Positions 35,598-46,000 of a DNA stretch of 64,000 bases are shown here, one piece after another. Position numbers and translations under genes: made by a program. Location: positions 4,105,728 to 4,169,727 of the forward strand of contig NZ_JAABNS010000001.1 of NCBI RefSeq assembly GCF_009928425.1. Reading direction: 5' to 3'. The first letter of the stretch is position 1; each line of letters opens with the position of its first letter. Under the pieces are notes generated by a model. That model saw only the letters and a program-made list of their open reading frames with translations, was not told the DNA's origin and made no database searches. The stretch is from Pseudarthrobacter sp. ATCC 49987. Lineage in GTDB: Bacteria; Actinomycetota; Actinomycetes; Actinomycetales; Micrococcaceae.

Positions 35598-37007
35598 TCA
35601 GCCGTTGATGACCTGGGGTACGCCGAGGGCCTTGAGTCCTTCGACGCCGAATTCCAGGCCGTAGCCGGATTGCTTGGCGCCGCCGAAGGGGATGCGCGGG
35701 TCAACGGCGCCGTGCTTGTTGATCCAGACGGTGCCTGCCTCGAGCCGGGCCGCGACCGTGCGGGCTTCCGCCGGATCGGCGGACCAGACGGAGGCGCCGA
35801 GTCCGACGTCGAGTCCGTTGGCCATAGTGACGGCCTCGTCCACCGTGCGGTAGCGGATGATGGGCAGGGCGGGGCCGAACTGTTCCTCGGCCACCAGCGG
35901 ATTGTTGTTGTCGATGTCGGCCACCAGGGTGGCGGGGTAGAAGTAGCCGGGCTGGTCCGTGGCCGGGTCGCCGCCGAGCAGGATCTTGGCCCCGGAATCG
36001 CGGGCGTCCTCTACCAGCCGGGCCACGATGTCGAACTGCTGCTTGTTCTGCAGCGGGCCCAGCACATTCCCCTCGTCGAGGCCGTTGCCCATGGGCATCG
36101 CGGCGGCGACCGCGGTGAGTTCCTCGCAGACGGCATCGTAGATGTCGCCGTGGACGTAGAGGCGCTTCAGGGCCGCGCAGGTCTGGCCGGTGTTGATGAA
36201 GGCGCCCCAGAAGAGGCCCTCCGCGATAGCCTTGGGGTCGGCGTCGGGCAGGACGATGCCTGCGTCGTTGCCGCCGAGTTCCAGGGTGAGGCGTTTGACC
36301 GTGTCCGCGGAGGACCTGATGATGGCTTTGCCCGTGGCCGTGGAGCCGGTGAACATCACCTTGCCGATCGTGGGGTGCTCGGCCAGCCTTGCGCCGACGT
36401 CGCGGCCGCCGGAGACGACGGTGAGGAGGCCTTCGGGCAGTTCCTCGTTGAGGACTTTCGCCAGGGCCAGGACGGACAGCGGGGTGTATTCGGACGGTTT
36501 GACCACCACGGCGTTGCCCATCCGGAGGGCCGGTGCGATCTGCCAGATGGTGATCATCATGGGCCAGTTCCAGGGCCCGATCGCCCCGACGACGCCGATG
36601 GGCCGGTAGTGCAGTTCGGCGCGGGTTTCGCCGTCGTCCACCACGGTCTCCGGCTCCAGGACGGTGGCGGCAGCCGTGCGGAGCCAGGCGGCGCAGGCGC
36701 CGACCTCGAACCGTGCATTGGGGCCGTTGAGGGGTTTGCCCTGCTCGCGGGAGAGCAGGCGGGCGAGTTCCTCGGCAGAGCGTTCGACGGCGTCGGCGGC
36801 CCTCAACAGTGCGGCGCTCCGCGCGTCATGGCCCAATGCCGCCCACGCGGGTTGGGCGGCGGCTGCAGCGGCAATGGCCCGCTCCAGGTCCTCCAGCGTG
36901 TGCACCGGCGCTTTGCCGACGACAGTGCCGGTGGCGGGGTCAAGGATGGTCCGGGTGTCGCCGGTGTCAGGGGTGATCGAGGCCAGAAGGGCGTCGTAAG
37001 TTTCCAT
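35598..37007 (-). CDS. Aldehyde dehydrogenase, probable arylacetaldehyde dehydrogenase
   Basis: This 469-residue NAD(P)-dependent aldehyde dehydrogenase has GAIGPWNWPMMI, FTGSTATGK, the catalytic Glu in LTLELGGNDAG, the catalytic Cys in NTGQTCAALK and the end FGGAKQSGYGLEFG. Nearby genes encode an aromatic amine oxidase and an APC permease, so oxidation of phenylacetaldehyde or 4-hydroxyphenylacetaldehyde to the acid is the likely role. ATG 37007 is chosen (GGAG upstream); the frame extends 13 codons further. It diverges from the permease. Confidence 0.87.
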   Translation of the reverse strand: METYDALLASITPDTGDTRTILDPATGTVVGKAPVHTLEDLERAIAAAAAAQPAWAALGHDARSAALLRAADAVERSAEELARLLSREQGKPLNGPNARFEVGACAAWLRTAAATVLEPETVVDDGETRAELHYRPIGVVGAIGPWNWPMMITIWQIAPALRMGNAVVVKPSEYTPLSVLALAKVLNEELPEGLLTVVSGGRDVGARLAEHPTIGKVMFTGSTATGKAIIRSSADTVKRLTLELGGNDAGIVLPDADPKAIAEGLFWGAFINTGQTCAALKRLYVHGDIYDAVCEELTAVAAAMPMGNGLDEGNVLGPLQNKQQFDIVARLVEDARDSGAKILLGGDPATDQPGYFYPATLVADIDNNNPLVAEEQFGPALPIIRYRTVDEAVTMANGLDVGLGASVWSADPAEARTVAARLEAGTVWINKHGAVDPRIPFGGAKQSGYGLEFGVEGLKALGVPQVING

Positions 37008-37207
37008 GGGGTGTACTCCACATCGAGTAGTTGGCCGTACTGTCATGTCCGAGTGTCCTCCGGTGTGCGGCGCGCAGTCTTGTCTTTGCGCGAACTGCAG
37101 TTGACCCAGTGCGAAGGATCGCGGCGGCCTTGGATGCCGTTGCGCTGAGGAACAACAAACGATCGCTGATCGACAAAAGGGTGACAGGCGTCACCTGCAA
37201 TGCTGGA

Positions 37208-37220
37208 TTGCACGGTGCAA
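37208..37220. promoter_or_regulatory. Palindrome TTGCACGGTGCAA between dehydrogenase and permease
   Basis: A perfect 13-base palindrome with a central G lies in the 273-base divergent region. It could be the site of the AraC-type regulator encoded at 38877 or of another factor. I see no other clear element in 37008-37280. Confidence 0.4.
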
Positions 37221-37280
37221 GACACCTCTCCCTTTCTCACACCGCCAATCCCCAGACTCATGACCGTTAAGAAGGATCCG

Positions 37281-38750
37281 ATGAGTATTTCAAAATCCGA
37301 GCCCCGGACCGCGGAAGACAATCCCCGCGCCGAGCACTCCACCGCCCTGCGCGCCGGCAGCGTCGGCGTCATGGGCATTCTCTTCTTTGTTTTGTCCGCC
37401 CAGGCGCCATTGACCGGAATCGTCGGGGCGTCGCCGCTGGCCGCGGCCCTCGGCAACGGCCCCGGAGCGCCCGGTGCGTACCTGGTGGTGGGTATCGTCA
37501 TCGTCATCTTTGCGGTCGGGTTCGTGGCGATGAGCCGCAAGATCCAGGCCAACGGCGCGTTCTACGCCTATGTGACCGCCGCCTTTGGGCGCAAGACCGG
37601 AGCGGGAGCCGCGTGGCTCGCGCTCCTGGCCTACAGCACAGTCCAGGCCGCAATGTACGGGCTGTACGGCGCGGCGTTCTCGGGGCTCCTCGGGTCCGCC
37701 GGCGTCGTGGTTCCCTGGTGGCTGCTGGCCGTGGTCACGATGGCCGGCGTGCAGATGCTCGGATCCCTCAACATCGAACTTGGTGCGCGCGTCCTGGCGG
37801 TACTTGTTGGACTCGAAGTCGCCATCCTGCTCATGTTCGGCATCACTGTGCTGCTGCGGGGCGGCGGCCCGGAGGGAATTTCGCTCGCGGCGTCCTTCTC
37901 TCCCGCGGCGATCGCCACCGGAGCCCCGGGCGTCGCCATCATGTTCGCCGTCGCCTCCATGTTCGGCTTCGAATCCACGGCCATCTACTCGGCCGAGGCC
38001 AAGGATGCCCACCGCACAGTGGCCCGTGCCACCTACCTGTCGGTGGGGGTCATCTCGGTGTTCTTCGCCTTCATCTCGTGGATGCTGGTCAGCTACTACG
38101 GCCCATCGCGCGTCATGGACGCCGCGGGGGCGGCGCTCGAATCAGGCGACTCCACCTCCTTCGTGCTGACACCGATGGTGGAACTCTTCGGGCCGTGGGC
38201 CGGGATCGCCACCGGCGTCCTGCTCGTGACCTCGCTGCTGGCCGGCATCATCGCCTTCCACAACGGCATCAACCGCTACCTCCATTCGCTGGCACTGCGC
38301 GGGTCCATGCCCGGCGTCGTCGCCCATACCAACCGGCACCGTGCCCCCGCCGTCGCCGCACGGATCCAGACCGTAATCGCGTTCCTGCTCATGGCGCCGT
38401 TCGCCCTGCTGTCCCTGGACCCGGTCCTGACCCTCTTTTCCTGGTTCAGCGGGCTGGCCGTGGCCGCGCTCCTGGTCCTGTACATCCTGTGCTCCCTGGC
38501 CGTCGTCGCGTATTTCCGGCGCGAAAGAGTGGCCGGCCAGGTCTGGCAGACCAAAGTGGCGCCGATACTCGCCACCCTGCTTCTTGGCTGGGTTCTGTCC
38601 CTCGTGGTCAGCAACTTCACGGCGCTGATTGGCGGCAGCACCGAAACGGCCATGGGCCTGCTGACCGCTGTCCCCGTAGTGTTTGCGGCCGGCGTCTTGG
38701 TGGAAGTCGGCGTCGAGCGCAAGGCCGCCCGGGCCGGGGTCCCCGCGTAG
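37281..38750 (+). CDS. APC family amino-acid/amine permease
   Basis: This 489-residue permease has about 12 helices, starting LRAGSVGVMGILFFVLSAQAPLTG and including QANGAFYAYVTAAFGRKTG and ASMFGFESTAIYSAEAKDAHRTV. These are typical of the branch that carries putrescine, amines and aromatic amino acids in Actinobacteria. ATG 37281 has AAGAAGGA four bases upstream; an ATG at 37260 would add seven residues. Next to the aldehyde dehydrogenase and the amine oxidase cluster it probably imports tyramine or phenylethylamine. A terminator follows. Confidence 0.87.
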   Translation: MSISKSEPRTAEDNPRAEHSTALRAGSVGVMGILFFVLSAQAPLTGIVGASPLAAALGNGPGAPGAYLVVGIVIVIFAVGFVAMSRKIQANGAFYAYVTAAFGRKTGAGAAWLALLAYSTVQAAMYGLYGAAFSGLLGSAGVVVPWWLLAVVTMAGVQMLGSLNIELGARVLAVLVGLEVAILLMFGITVLLRGGGPEGISLAASFSPAAIATGAPGVAIMFAVASMFGFESTAIYSAEAKDAHRTVARATYLSVGVISVFFAFISWMLVSYYGPSRVMDAAGAALESGDSTSFVLTPMVELFGPWAGIATGVLLVTSLLAGIIAFHNGINRYLHSLALRGSMPGVVAHTNRHRAPAVAARIQTVIAFLLMAPFALLSLDPVLTLFSWFSGLAVAALLVLYILCSLAVVAYFRRERVAGQVWQTKVAPILATLLLGWVLSLVVSNFTALIGGSTETAMGLLTAVPVVFAAGVLVEVGVERKAARAGVPA

Positions 38751-38769
38751 CGGCCGGCATTAAATGCTG

Positions 38770-38801
38770 GGGGCGGTGCCGGACGGATCCGGCACCGCCC
38801 C
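38770..38801. terminator. Terminator between permease and AraC gene
   Basis: Perfect 14-bp stem (38770-38783 with 38788-38801) and CGGA loop, followed by TT, between convergent genes. Confidence 0.8.
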
Positions 38802-38876
38802 TTCTGCAGCCCGCTGGCGGTGCCGGCGGCCGGTGCGGCTGAGCAGCGGCGCCTGCCTGCGGGAGCGGACCGTCGT

Positions 38877-39848
38877 TTAGGCGCCGCGCCGCCAGTCGCT
38901 GGGGGATTCGCCGAAGGCGTCACGGAAAGACCGGCTGAAGTGGGCCGCATCCAGGAAACCCCAGCGCGCGGCCACGGCCCCCACCGGCATGCCGGCCAGG
39001 AGCGGATCCCGCAGCTCGCGGCGTGCCCCTTCCAGCCGCTGGGTCCGGATCCAGCTCGCCACGGTGGTCCCGGATTCATGGAAGACGTTGTGCAGGTGCC
39101 GTGTGGAAATGAAATGGGCCGCCGCGATGGACGCGGGCGACAGCAGCGGATCGGCCAGCCGGGCGTCGATGTACTCGCGGACGGATGCCGCCAGGAGGGC
39201 CTGCGGCCGCATCCGGTCCGCGGACATGTCCAGTTCCGAATGCAGCATCGTGGAAACGAGATCGAGGGCATTCGCGGCAAGGCGGGACCCGCTGGGGCCG
39301 CTCAGGGCATCCAGGTTCTCGGCAAGGTGGGCGATGAACGGCCCGACGATTGCGGCGAGGCCTGAGCCGGCGGCCATCCGCACGGCCGAAAGCTCCGCGA
39401 TGCAGTCCGGCGGCAGGGACAGCGCGTCCCAGGGAAACATCACCACCATGAGCCGGGCGTCGCCCTCGAAGGCAAGCGTGTAGGGGCGGCTGGTGTCATA
39501 GATAGAGAGGTCGCCCGGCTGCAGGACGGCCTCGCGGTTGTCCTGGATGAGGAGCCCGGTGCCCTGCATTTGGAGATTGAGCTTGAAATAGCGCTGGTCG
39601 GACTGCGCAATGAGCGCCGGCGTGCGGTGGACCTCATGGCTCGTGGAGGACACCTCGACGACCGCCACGCGGTCCAGCCTGCGGGCCCGCAGGCGGCCGC
39701 GGAAGTTTTCCGCATTCTTGCTCGACGCGGCCAGGGGAACGAAGGACTCCGCGACGAGGTGCCGCCAGTGGTCGAACGAGGTTGCCGGGCTGGTGCGCAG
39801 GGCCTGGCCGGCGGGACTGAAGGAGGGGCGGGCTGCAACTGCGGTCAT
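38877..39848 (-). CDS. AraC family activator (FeaR-like)
   Basis: This 323-residue regulator has an N-terminal AraC-binding-like domain (about 20-180, with DLSIYDTSRPYTLAF) and a C-terminal double helix-turn-helix (SPASIAAAHFISTRHLHNVFHESGTTVASWIRTQRLEGARREL and VGAVAARWGFLDAAHFSRSFRDAFGESP, quoted as two neighbouring helices). This layout is that of FeaR and related activators, which in E. coli control phenylethylamine and tyramine oxidation. Its place beside a permease, an arylaldehyde dehydrogenase and an amine oxidase fits such a role. Confidence 0.86.
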   Translation of the reverse strand: MTAVAARPSFSPAGQALRTSPATSFDHWRHLVAESFVPLAASSKNAENFRGRLRARRLDRVAVVEVSSTSHEVHRTPALIAQSDQRYFKLNLQMQGTGLLIQDNREAVLQPGDLSIYDTSRPYTLAFEGDARLMVVMFPWDALSLPPDCIAELSAVRMAAGSGLAAIVGPFIAHLAENLDALSGPSGSRLAANALDLVSTMLHSELDMSADRMRPQALLAASVREYIDARLADPLLSPASIAAAHFISTRHLHNVFHESGTTVASWIRTQRLEGARRELRDPLLAGMPVGAVAARWGFLDAAHFSRSFRDAFGESPSDWRRGA

Positions 39849-39972
39849 CGAGGATCCTGACGCCGTCGTATTTCAGGGAGTGTGTCATGGGACACAGTCC
39901 TTTCAGGGTAGCGCCGCGGCCCGCCGGTGTCATCTTTTTTCGACAGCTGGCGAAAAAAGATTGCACGCAGGG

Positions 39973-40563
39973 TCAGCGGGCCAGCAGGGTCAGGAACCCT
40001 TCCAGCTGTTCATTCAGCCCGAGCTCCAGCTGGCCTTCCGGGGCGAGCGCCGCCGCGATCTGCGCGCCGAGGAGGAGGTTGAGCAGCTGTCCGGCCAGTG
40101 CGGCGTCGTCGACGGCGGTGGCAACTGCGCCGGCCTGCCGCGCCTCGGCAAGGTACTGCCGCATCGCCGCAAGCCACTGTTGCATTGATTCCCGGTGGAT
40201 CCGGGCCTTGCCGGGATCGTTGATGGCCTTCTGCCAGAACGGAATGACAATCCGGGCCTCGTTGATCCGCTCCTCATCCAGGGGCAGCACCTCGACGCAA
40301 AACGCCTTCAGGGCCGCGAGTCCAGCCAGTCCGGCGGTCACCGTCGCGATGCGCTCGTTGGTGCGGTTGAAAACGTGCCCGAATGCGAAGGTCAGCAGGT
40401 CATCCTTCGTGGGAAAGTACGGCTTGAGGGCCCCGTTCGCAAAGCCGGCCTCAAGGGCAATTTCCCGCATCGTGGCACTTTCAATGCCGAGCCGGGCGAT
40501 GATCCGCCACGTGGCGTCGACGAGTTCAAGCCGCCGCTGGTCGTGGTCGACAATCTTTGGCAC
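39973..40563 (-). CDS. TetR family regulator (BetI-like)
   Basis: This 196-residue repressor has a TetR helix-turn-helix ([29 protein letters not shown]) and a C-terminal domain resembling BetI ([21 protein letters not shown]). GTG at 40563 is the start: GGGGAG lies seven bases upstream, and the frame beyond it runs antisense to the amine oxidase gene. It diverges from the copper amine oxidase and probably represses it in the absence of the amine or aldehyde. Confidence 0.85.
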   Translation of the reverse strand: MPKIVDHDQRRLELVDATWRIIARLGIESATMREIALEAGFANGALKPYFPTKDDLLTFAFGHVFNRTNERIATVTAGLAGLAALKAFCVEVLPLDEERINEARIVIPFWQKAINDPGKARIHRESMQQWLAAMRQYLAEARQAGAVATAVDDAALAGQLLNLLLGAQIAAALAPEGQLELGLNEQLEGFLTLLAR

Positions 40564-40623
40564 CGGACAGCTCCCCAGGAATATTTTGCGTCGGACTCTT
40601 GTGGCACAGCTTACGTTTCCGTA

Positions 40624-40641
40624 TTCTCTACAACTATAGAA
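40624..40641. promoter_or_regulatory. Weak dyad between TetR and amine oxidase genes
   Basis: TTCTCTA-N4-TATAGAA is an imperfect inverted repeat (one mismatch) in the AT-rich divergent promoter. It is the only candidate TetR site that I see here. Confidence 0.3.
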
Positions 40642-40683
40642 AATAAAGTTCTGACCCGCCAGGGTCCCCGAACGAAGGCCGCC

Positions 40684-42609
40684 ATGATGACCGTACAAAC
40701 TGACACACGCACCCCGTTTAGTCCGTACAGCCTGGCCGCGGGCGCTGAAATCACGGCAGTTCAAGGCATCCTGCGCTCCGCGGGGCTGCTGGGCGACACC
40801 AAACGCATCGCGTACCTGGGCCTGCTGGATCCCGCCAGGAATGCGCCGGAGGGAAGCGAGGACCGCAGGTTCCGGGTCTTCGTCCATGACGTGTCCGGAG
40901 GGCGCCCGGCCGACGTGACCGTCTCGGTGTCCAGCAGCGCGGTGATATCCGTCGTCGAGCTGGACACCGCGGTGGCCGGTGAACTCCCCGTCCTGGAGGA
41001 AGAGTTCGAGCTCGTCGAGGAGCTTCTGGCCACGGACGAGTGCTGGCTTGAGGCGCTGGCCAACCGCGGCCTGGACGTCAGCAAGGTCCGCGTTGCCCCG
41101 CTGTCTGCCGGCGTCTTCGAGTACCCGGAGGAAAAGGGCCGCCGCATCCTTCGCGGGCTGGCTTTCGTGCAGGATTTCCCCGAGGACAGCGCCTGGGCCC
41201 ACCCCGTGGACGGTCTCGTGGCGTACGTCGATGTGGTCAGCAAGGAAGTCACGCAGGTGCTGGACCTGGGCGCCATGCCGATTCCCGCAGAGCACGGCAA
41301 CTACACGGACCCTGAGCTCACCGGTCCGCTCCGCACCACGCAGAAACCCATCAACATCACCCAGCCGGAAGGGCCCAGCTTCACCGTCACCGGCGGCAAC
41401 CACATCGAGTGGGAAAAGTGGAGCCTCGACGTCGGCTTCGATGTCCGCGAAGGGGTAGTACTGCACAACATTGCGTTCCAGGACGGCGACCGGAAACGGA
41501 GCATCATCAACCGGGCGTCCATCGCCGAAATGGTGGTCCCGTACGGAGATCCCTCGCCGATCCGGTCCTGGCAGAACTACTTCGACACCGGCGAGTACCT
41601 CGTGGGCCAGTACGCCAACTCCCTGGAGCTGGGCTGCGACTGCCTCGGCGAGATCACCTACCTCAGCCCCGTCATCAGCGACGCCTTCGGCAACCCCCGC
41701 GAGATCCGCAACGGCATCTGTATGCATGAGGAGGACTGGGGGATCCTGGCCAAGCACAGCGACCTCTGGACGGGCATCAACTACACCCGCCGCAACCGCC
41801 GCCTGGTGATCTCCTTCTTCACCACCATCGGCAACTACGACTACGGCTTCTACTGGTACCTCTACCTCGACGGAACCATCGAGTTCGAGGCCAAGGCCAC
41901 CGGCGTCGTCTTCACCTCCGCCTACCCGGAGGGCGGATCGGCCAACATCTCCCAGCTCGCCCCGGGTCTGGGCGCACCGTTCCACCAGCACCTGTTCAGC
42001 GCACGCCTGGACATGGCAATCGACGGTCTCACCAACCGGGTCGAGGAAGAAGACGTGGTCCGGCAGGCGATGGGCGAAGGCAACGAACGCGGCAACGCCT
42101 TTTCCCGGAAGCGCACGCTCATTGCCCGCGAATCCGAGGGCGCGCGCGAGGCCGACGCCCGCAACGGCCGGACCTGGGTCATCTCCAACCCGCAGTCACG
42201 GAACCGCCTCGGCGAACCCGTGGCGTACAAGCTCCACGCCGAAGGCCAGCCCACCCTGCTGGCGGACCCGGAGTCCTCGATTGCCCGGCGCGCCGCGTTC
42301 GCCACGAAGGACCTGTGGGTCACCCGGCACGCCGACGCGGAGCGCTACCCCACCGGCGACTTCGTGAACCAGCATTCCGGGGGAGCGGGGCTGCCGGCCT
42401 ATGTTGCCCAGGACCGGGACCTGGACGGCCAGGACATCGTGCTCTGGCACACCTTTGGCCTCACGCACTTCCCGCGTCCCGAGGACTGGCCCATCATGCC
42501 CGTGGACACAGCCGGCTTCAAGCTGCGCCCGGAAGGCTTCTTTGACCGCAGCCCCGTGCTGGATGTGCCGGCGAATGCACAGCCGGCCGGTGGCCACTGC
42601 CACAGCTGA
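40684..42609 (+). CDS. Copper amine oxidase (phenylethylamine/tyramine oxidase)
   Basis: This 641-residue enzyme oxidises a primary amine to the aldehyde with release of ammonia and hydrogen peroxide. From memory it closely follows Arthrobacter globiformis phenylethylamine oxidase (AGAO), offset by three residues. The topaquinone precursor is Y385 in TIGNYDYG, copper ligands are H434 and H436 (FHQH) and H595 (LTHF), and the catalytic Asp is D301 (NYFDTGEY). ATG 40684 follows GAAGG. There is no signal peptide. With the aldehyde dehydrogenase it would feed (hydroxy)phenylacetate to the hpa route. Confidence 0.96.
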   Translation: MMTVQTDTRTPFSPYSLAAGAEITAVQGILRSAGLLGDTKRIAYLGLLDPARNAPEGSEDRRFRVFVHDVSGGRPADVTVSVSSSAVISVVELDTAVAGELPVLEEEFELVEELLATDECWLEALANRGLDVSKVRVAPLSAGVFEYPEEKGRRILRGLAFVQDFPEDSAWAHPVDGLVAYVDVVSKEVTQVLDLGAMPIPAEHGNYTDPELTGPLRTTQKPINITQPEGPSFTVTGGNHIEWEKWSLDVGFDVREGVVLHNIAFQDGDRKRSIINRASIAEMVVPYGDPSPIRSWQNYFDTGEYLVGQYANSLELGCDCLGEITYLSPVISDAFGNPREIRNGICMHEEDWGILAKHSDLWTGINYTRRNRRLVISFFTTIGNYDYGFYWYLYLDGTIEFEAKATGVVFTSAYPEGGSANISQLAPGLGAPFHQHLFSARLDMAIDGLTNRVEEEDVVRQAMGEGNERGNAFSRKRTLIARESEGAREADARNGRTWVISNPQSRNRLGEPVAYKLHAEGQPTLLADPESSIARRAAFATKDLWVTRHADAERYPTGDFVNQHSGGAGLPAYVAQDRDLDGQDIVLWHTFGLTHFPRPEDWPIMPVDTAGFKLRPEGFFDRSPVLDVPANAQPAGGHCHS

Positions 42610-42612
42610 GCC

Positions 42613-43080
42613 ATGACCGTCGCAGGGGGCCTGGGCGGCCGCGCCGGCATCGTCTTCCATTCCCGGATCTGCGCCGCCGTGACAGCGGCGTCGTGCCTGG
42701 CGCACCTGTGGCTGGTGGCCGCGAACCAGCACGGGACGTGGCTGAACCTGCTGATGCTCGCCATGGTGGCGGTGTGCCTGCCGTGCGCCGCGCACATCTG
42801 GCGGCAGGGACGGGCCGGCGCCCTGCGGCAGGTCATGGCCTCGGCACTGGCGATGACCGGGGTGCACGCGGTCCTGCTCCTCGGGGCCGGAGCCGGCGCC
42901 TCGGCACATGTCCACCAGGGCGCGGCCACCGCAGCAGCCGGAGCGGCACCCCCGGGCGCCGGGGCGCTGCTGGCGGTCATTGCGCTGGAAATGACGACGG
43001 CGCTGCTCGCCGCGACGCTCCTGGCCCGGCTCCGGGAGCGTCAGGCGTGGGAACGCGCCAGCCACGAACTCAGTCGTTAA
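42613..43080 (+). CDS. Small membrane protein after the amine oxidase
   Basis: I do not recognise this 155-residue protein. It has four predicted membrane helices and several His residues near helix ends (AHLWLVAANQHG, CAAHIW, GVHAVLL, SAHVHQG) plus Cys in CLPCAAH. It starts three bases after the amine oxidase stop, so it is in the same transcript. The metal-ligand-like residues might suggest copper handling, but that is only a suggestion. Its end overlaps the convergent helicase gene by 11 bases. Confidence 0.6.
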   Translation: MTVAGGLGGRAGIVFHSRICAAVTAASCLAHLWLVAANQHGTWLNLLMLAMVAVCLPCAAHIWRQGRAGALRQVMASALAMTGVHAVLLLGAGAGASAHVHQGAATAAAGAAPPGAGALLAVIALEMTTALLAATLLARLRERQAWERASHELSR

Positions 43081-46000
43081 ACAGCCCGGCCAGGTCCTCC
43101 GCCGTGAGTGCCCCACCGGAGAGCGCGTCGCCTTCCATGACGTCGGCGAACAGCTGGGACTTCCGGGCCTTGAGCGCCATGACCTTTTCCTCGATGGTGT
43201 CCTTGGCGACGAGCCGGTACACCATGACGTTGCGGGCCTGCCCGATCCGGTGCGTGCGGTCCACTGCCTGCGCCTCCGAGGCCGGGTTCCACCACGGGTC
43301 CAGCAGGAACACGTAGTCCGCCTCCGTGAGGTTCAGGCCGAAGCCACCGGCTTTGAGGCTGATCAGGAACACCGGGGCGGCGCCGTTCTTGAACTCATTG
43401 ACGACGTCGGTGCGGTTGCGGGTGCTGCCGTCGAGATAGCAGAACTCGATGTTCTCCTCGACGAGCCGCTCGCGGACCTTGCCCAGGAACCCGGTGAACT
43501 GGCTGAAGATGAGGGCGCGGTGCCCTTCCGCCACCAGGTCCTCCAGCTGTTCGAAGAGCACGTCGAGCTTGCTGGACCGGACCCCCGAGAGCGAGGGATC
43601 GATCAGCGAGGGATCCAGGCTGAGCTGCCGCAGCAGCGTGAGGGACTGGAAGATCGTGAAGCGGTTCTTGTTGACGTCGTCGATCAGTCCCAGGATCTTC
43701 TGGCGTTCGCGCTGCAGGTGCGTCTGGTAGACCTTCTGGTGCCGCGGGTTCAGCACAACCTCGAGGATCTGCTCCTGCTTGGGCGGAAGGTCGTGGATGA
43801 CCTGTTCCTTGGTGCGCCGCATCATCAGCGGGCGGACCCGACGCCGGAGCTTGTCCAGCTGGGCCTTGTCGCCGTTCTTTTCAACCGGCTTCTGGTAGGA
43901 CTCGGCGAACCGCTTCGGGCTGGAGAAGAGCCCCGGCGCCACAATCGAGGTGAGCGCCCAGAACTCCATCAGGTTGTTCTCCAGCGGGGTGCCGGTGATC
44001 GCGAGTTTGAACACCGCCGGAAGCTTCCGGGCACACTGGTAGGCCTTGGACTGGTGGTTCTTGACGAACTGGGCCTCGTCCAGGACCAGCCCGGCCCACT
44101 CCTTGGAGGCGTAGGCCTCGTAGTCGATCCGGAACAGGGCGTAGGACGTAATGACGATGTCCGCACCGGCCATCGCCTCCGTGGGGCTTGAGCCGCTCTT
44201 GGCGAAGGTTTCGCTGATGGCGCGCACGGTCAGACCGGGCGCGAACCGCGCGGTCTCCGCCTCCCAGTTGCCCACGACACTTGTGGGGGCCACCACCAGA
44301 AAAGGCGCAGCACCGGGCGCAGCACCGGGCGCAGCGCCAGGCACCGTGGCGGCAGCGCTGCCGTCGGCAGCTGCAGCGGGAGCAACTGCCGCGTCCTTAG
44401 CGGCGCAGATCAGCGCCAGCGCCTGCACGGTCTTGCCCAGGCCCATGTCATCGGCCAGTACCCCGCCGAGTCCGTGGCGGTAGAGGAAACTGAGCCAGTT
44501 GAAGCCCTCCAGCTGGTACGGGCGAAGCTCGGCATTGAGGGTTGCCGGCAACGGCAGGCCCTTCGCGCCGCCTTCCAGCAGCCCGCCGACAGCCTCGCGC
44601 CAGGCCGCGGCCTGCTGGTCCACAATGCCGAGTTGCGCCAGTTCGTCCCAGAGCCCGGCCTGGAATCGGCTGATCTGCAGTGGGGCGTCCTTGTTGTCCT
44701 GCAGTTCCCGGGCCTCTTCAATCAGGGCCCGGAGCTGGTGGAGTTCGGGCAGGTCCAGAGAGAAATAGGCCCCGCTGGGGAGCAGCATCTTGGTCTGGCC
44801 GGCCGCCAGCGCGGAGAAAACGGCCGCGAAGGACACCGGCTGGCCCTCCAGGGAAATCTGGATGCCCAGGTCGAACCAGTCCCGCTGCTCGGTGGCCTTC
44901 GTGGAGATGGACACGACCGGCGCCTCTTCGGCCTCCCGGTAGTCGGCGATTTCGCCGGCCGTGTCCACCGAAACGCCGGGGACCTCGCGGAGCCCCGGGA
45001 GCAGCTCCTCGGTGAACGCCAGGGTGTCCAGGCCGCTGAGTTCCGCCGAGGCTGACAGCCGCGGCGTTCCCCAGCCTCCCGTGGCCGACTCGCCTAAGGC
45101 TGGAACCACATCCCAGGGCTGCCCGACTGCCTCAAGGATGCGGGCCTCGGCAGGGTCGTCGCGGTAGCCGTGATCGCCGGGGTGGCGCCACAGCGGCTGG
45201 GCCGTGACGAGCTTGCCGGACTTGTAATGCCATTCCCAGTGCAGCCGGACCCGGTGGTCGGCGCCGTAGTTGGCCAGCAGCGACAGGGTGGGTACGGCCA
45301 GCTGGGGCAGCTCCACGGACTCGTCGGAGGCTGTGACCCGGGCGCTCTGCTTGAGCTTGGGATAGAAGCCGGTCAGGAAACGGCTCTCGTCCCGGGCCGG
45401 AATGTGCAGCGTGGTTCCGGCCGTGACGAAGGTCAGGAGTTCCTCACTGAGGCCGCCTTCGAGCGGGGCGAGCGTAATGACGGCGTCCGTCGGTGCGGCT
45501 CCGGGCAGTGCGTCCGGGCCGGAGGTCAGGAAGATCCCGTGGGCGGGGCGTCCGATGGTCCCGACGGAGGCCGGATCGACCACCTCCCCCTCAACGGTGA
45601 TGGTGGGGGCGAGCGACAGCCCGCCGTCGTCCGCGTCGCCGGCAGCCGGCAGCACAACGGTGCCGTCCGCCTCGGCGGGGACCGGCGCGGCGCCGAAGCG
45701 GGCCAGGTTGAGCCCGACGGATGCCGGCTGCTCAACGAACCGCACGGGTTCCGCCCCGCGGCTGTGGACGAGGGCGACGCCGATCTTCCGGGCCTGGGCC
45801 AGCAGGCTCCACAGGTTCTTGCCAGCGTAGGTGTTCAGGCCCAGCCACAGCCCCGTCCCCGCGTGCTGACGGTTCGCCAGGGCGGTGTGTGACGCGAGGA
45901 ACTCCTGCATCCACTCGACGTGGGCCTCGTTGCACTCGCGCCGGTAGCTCAGGTAGCTCAGGGTGTTCCAGGAGACGTCGCCGCGGATCCATTTTCCCTT

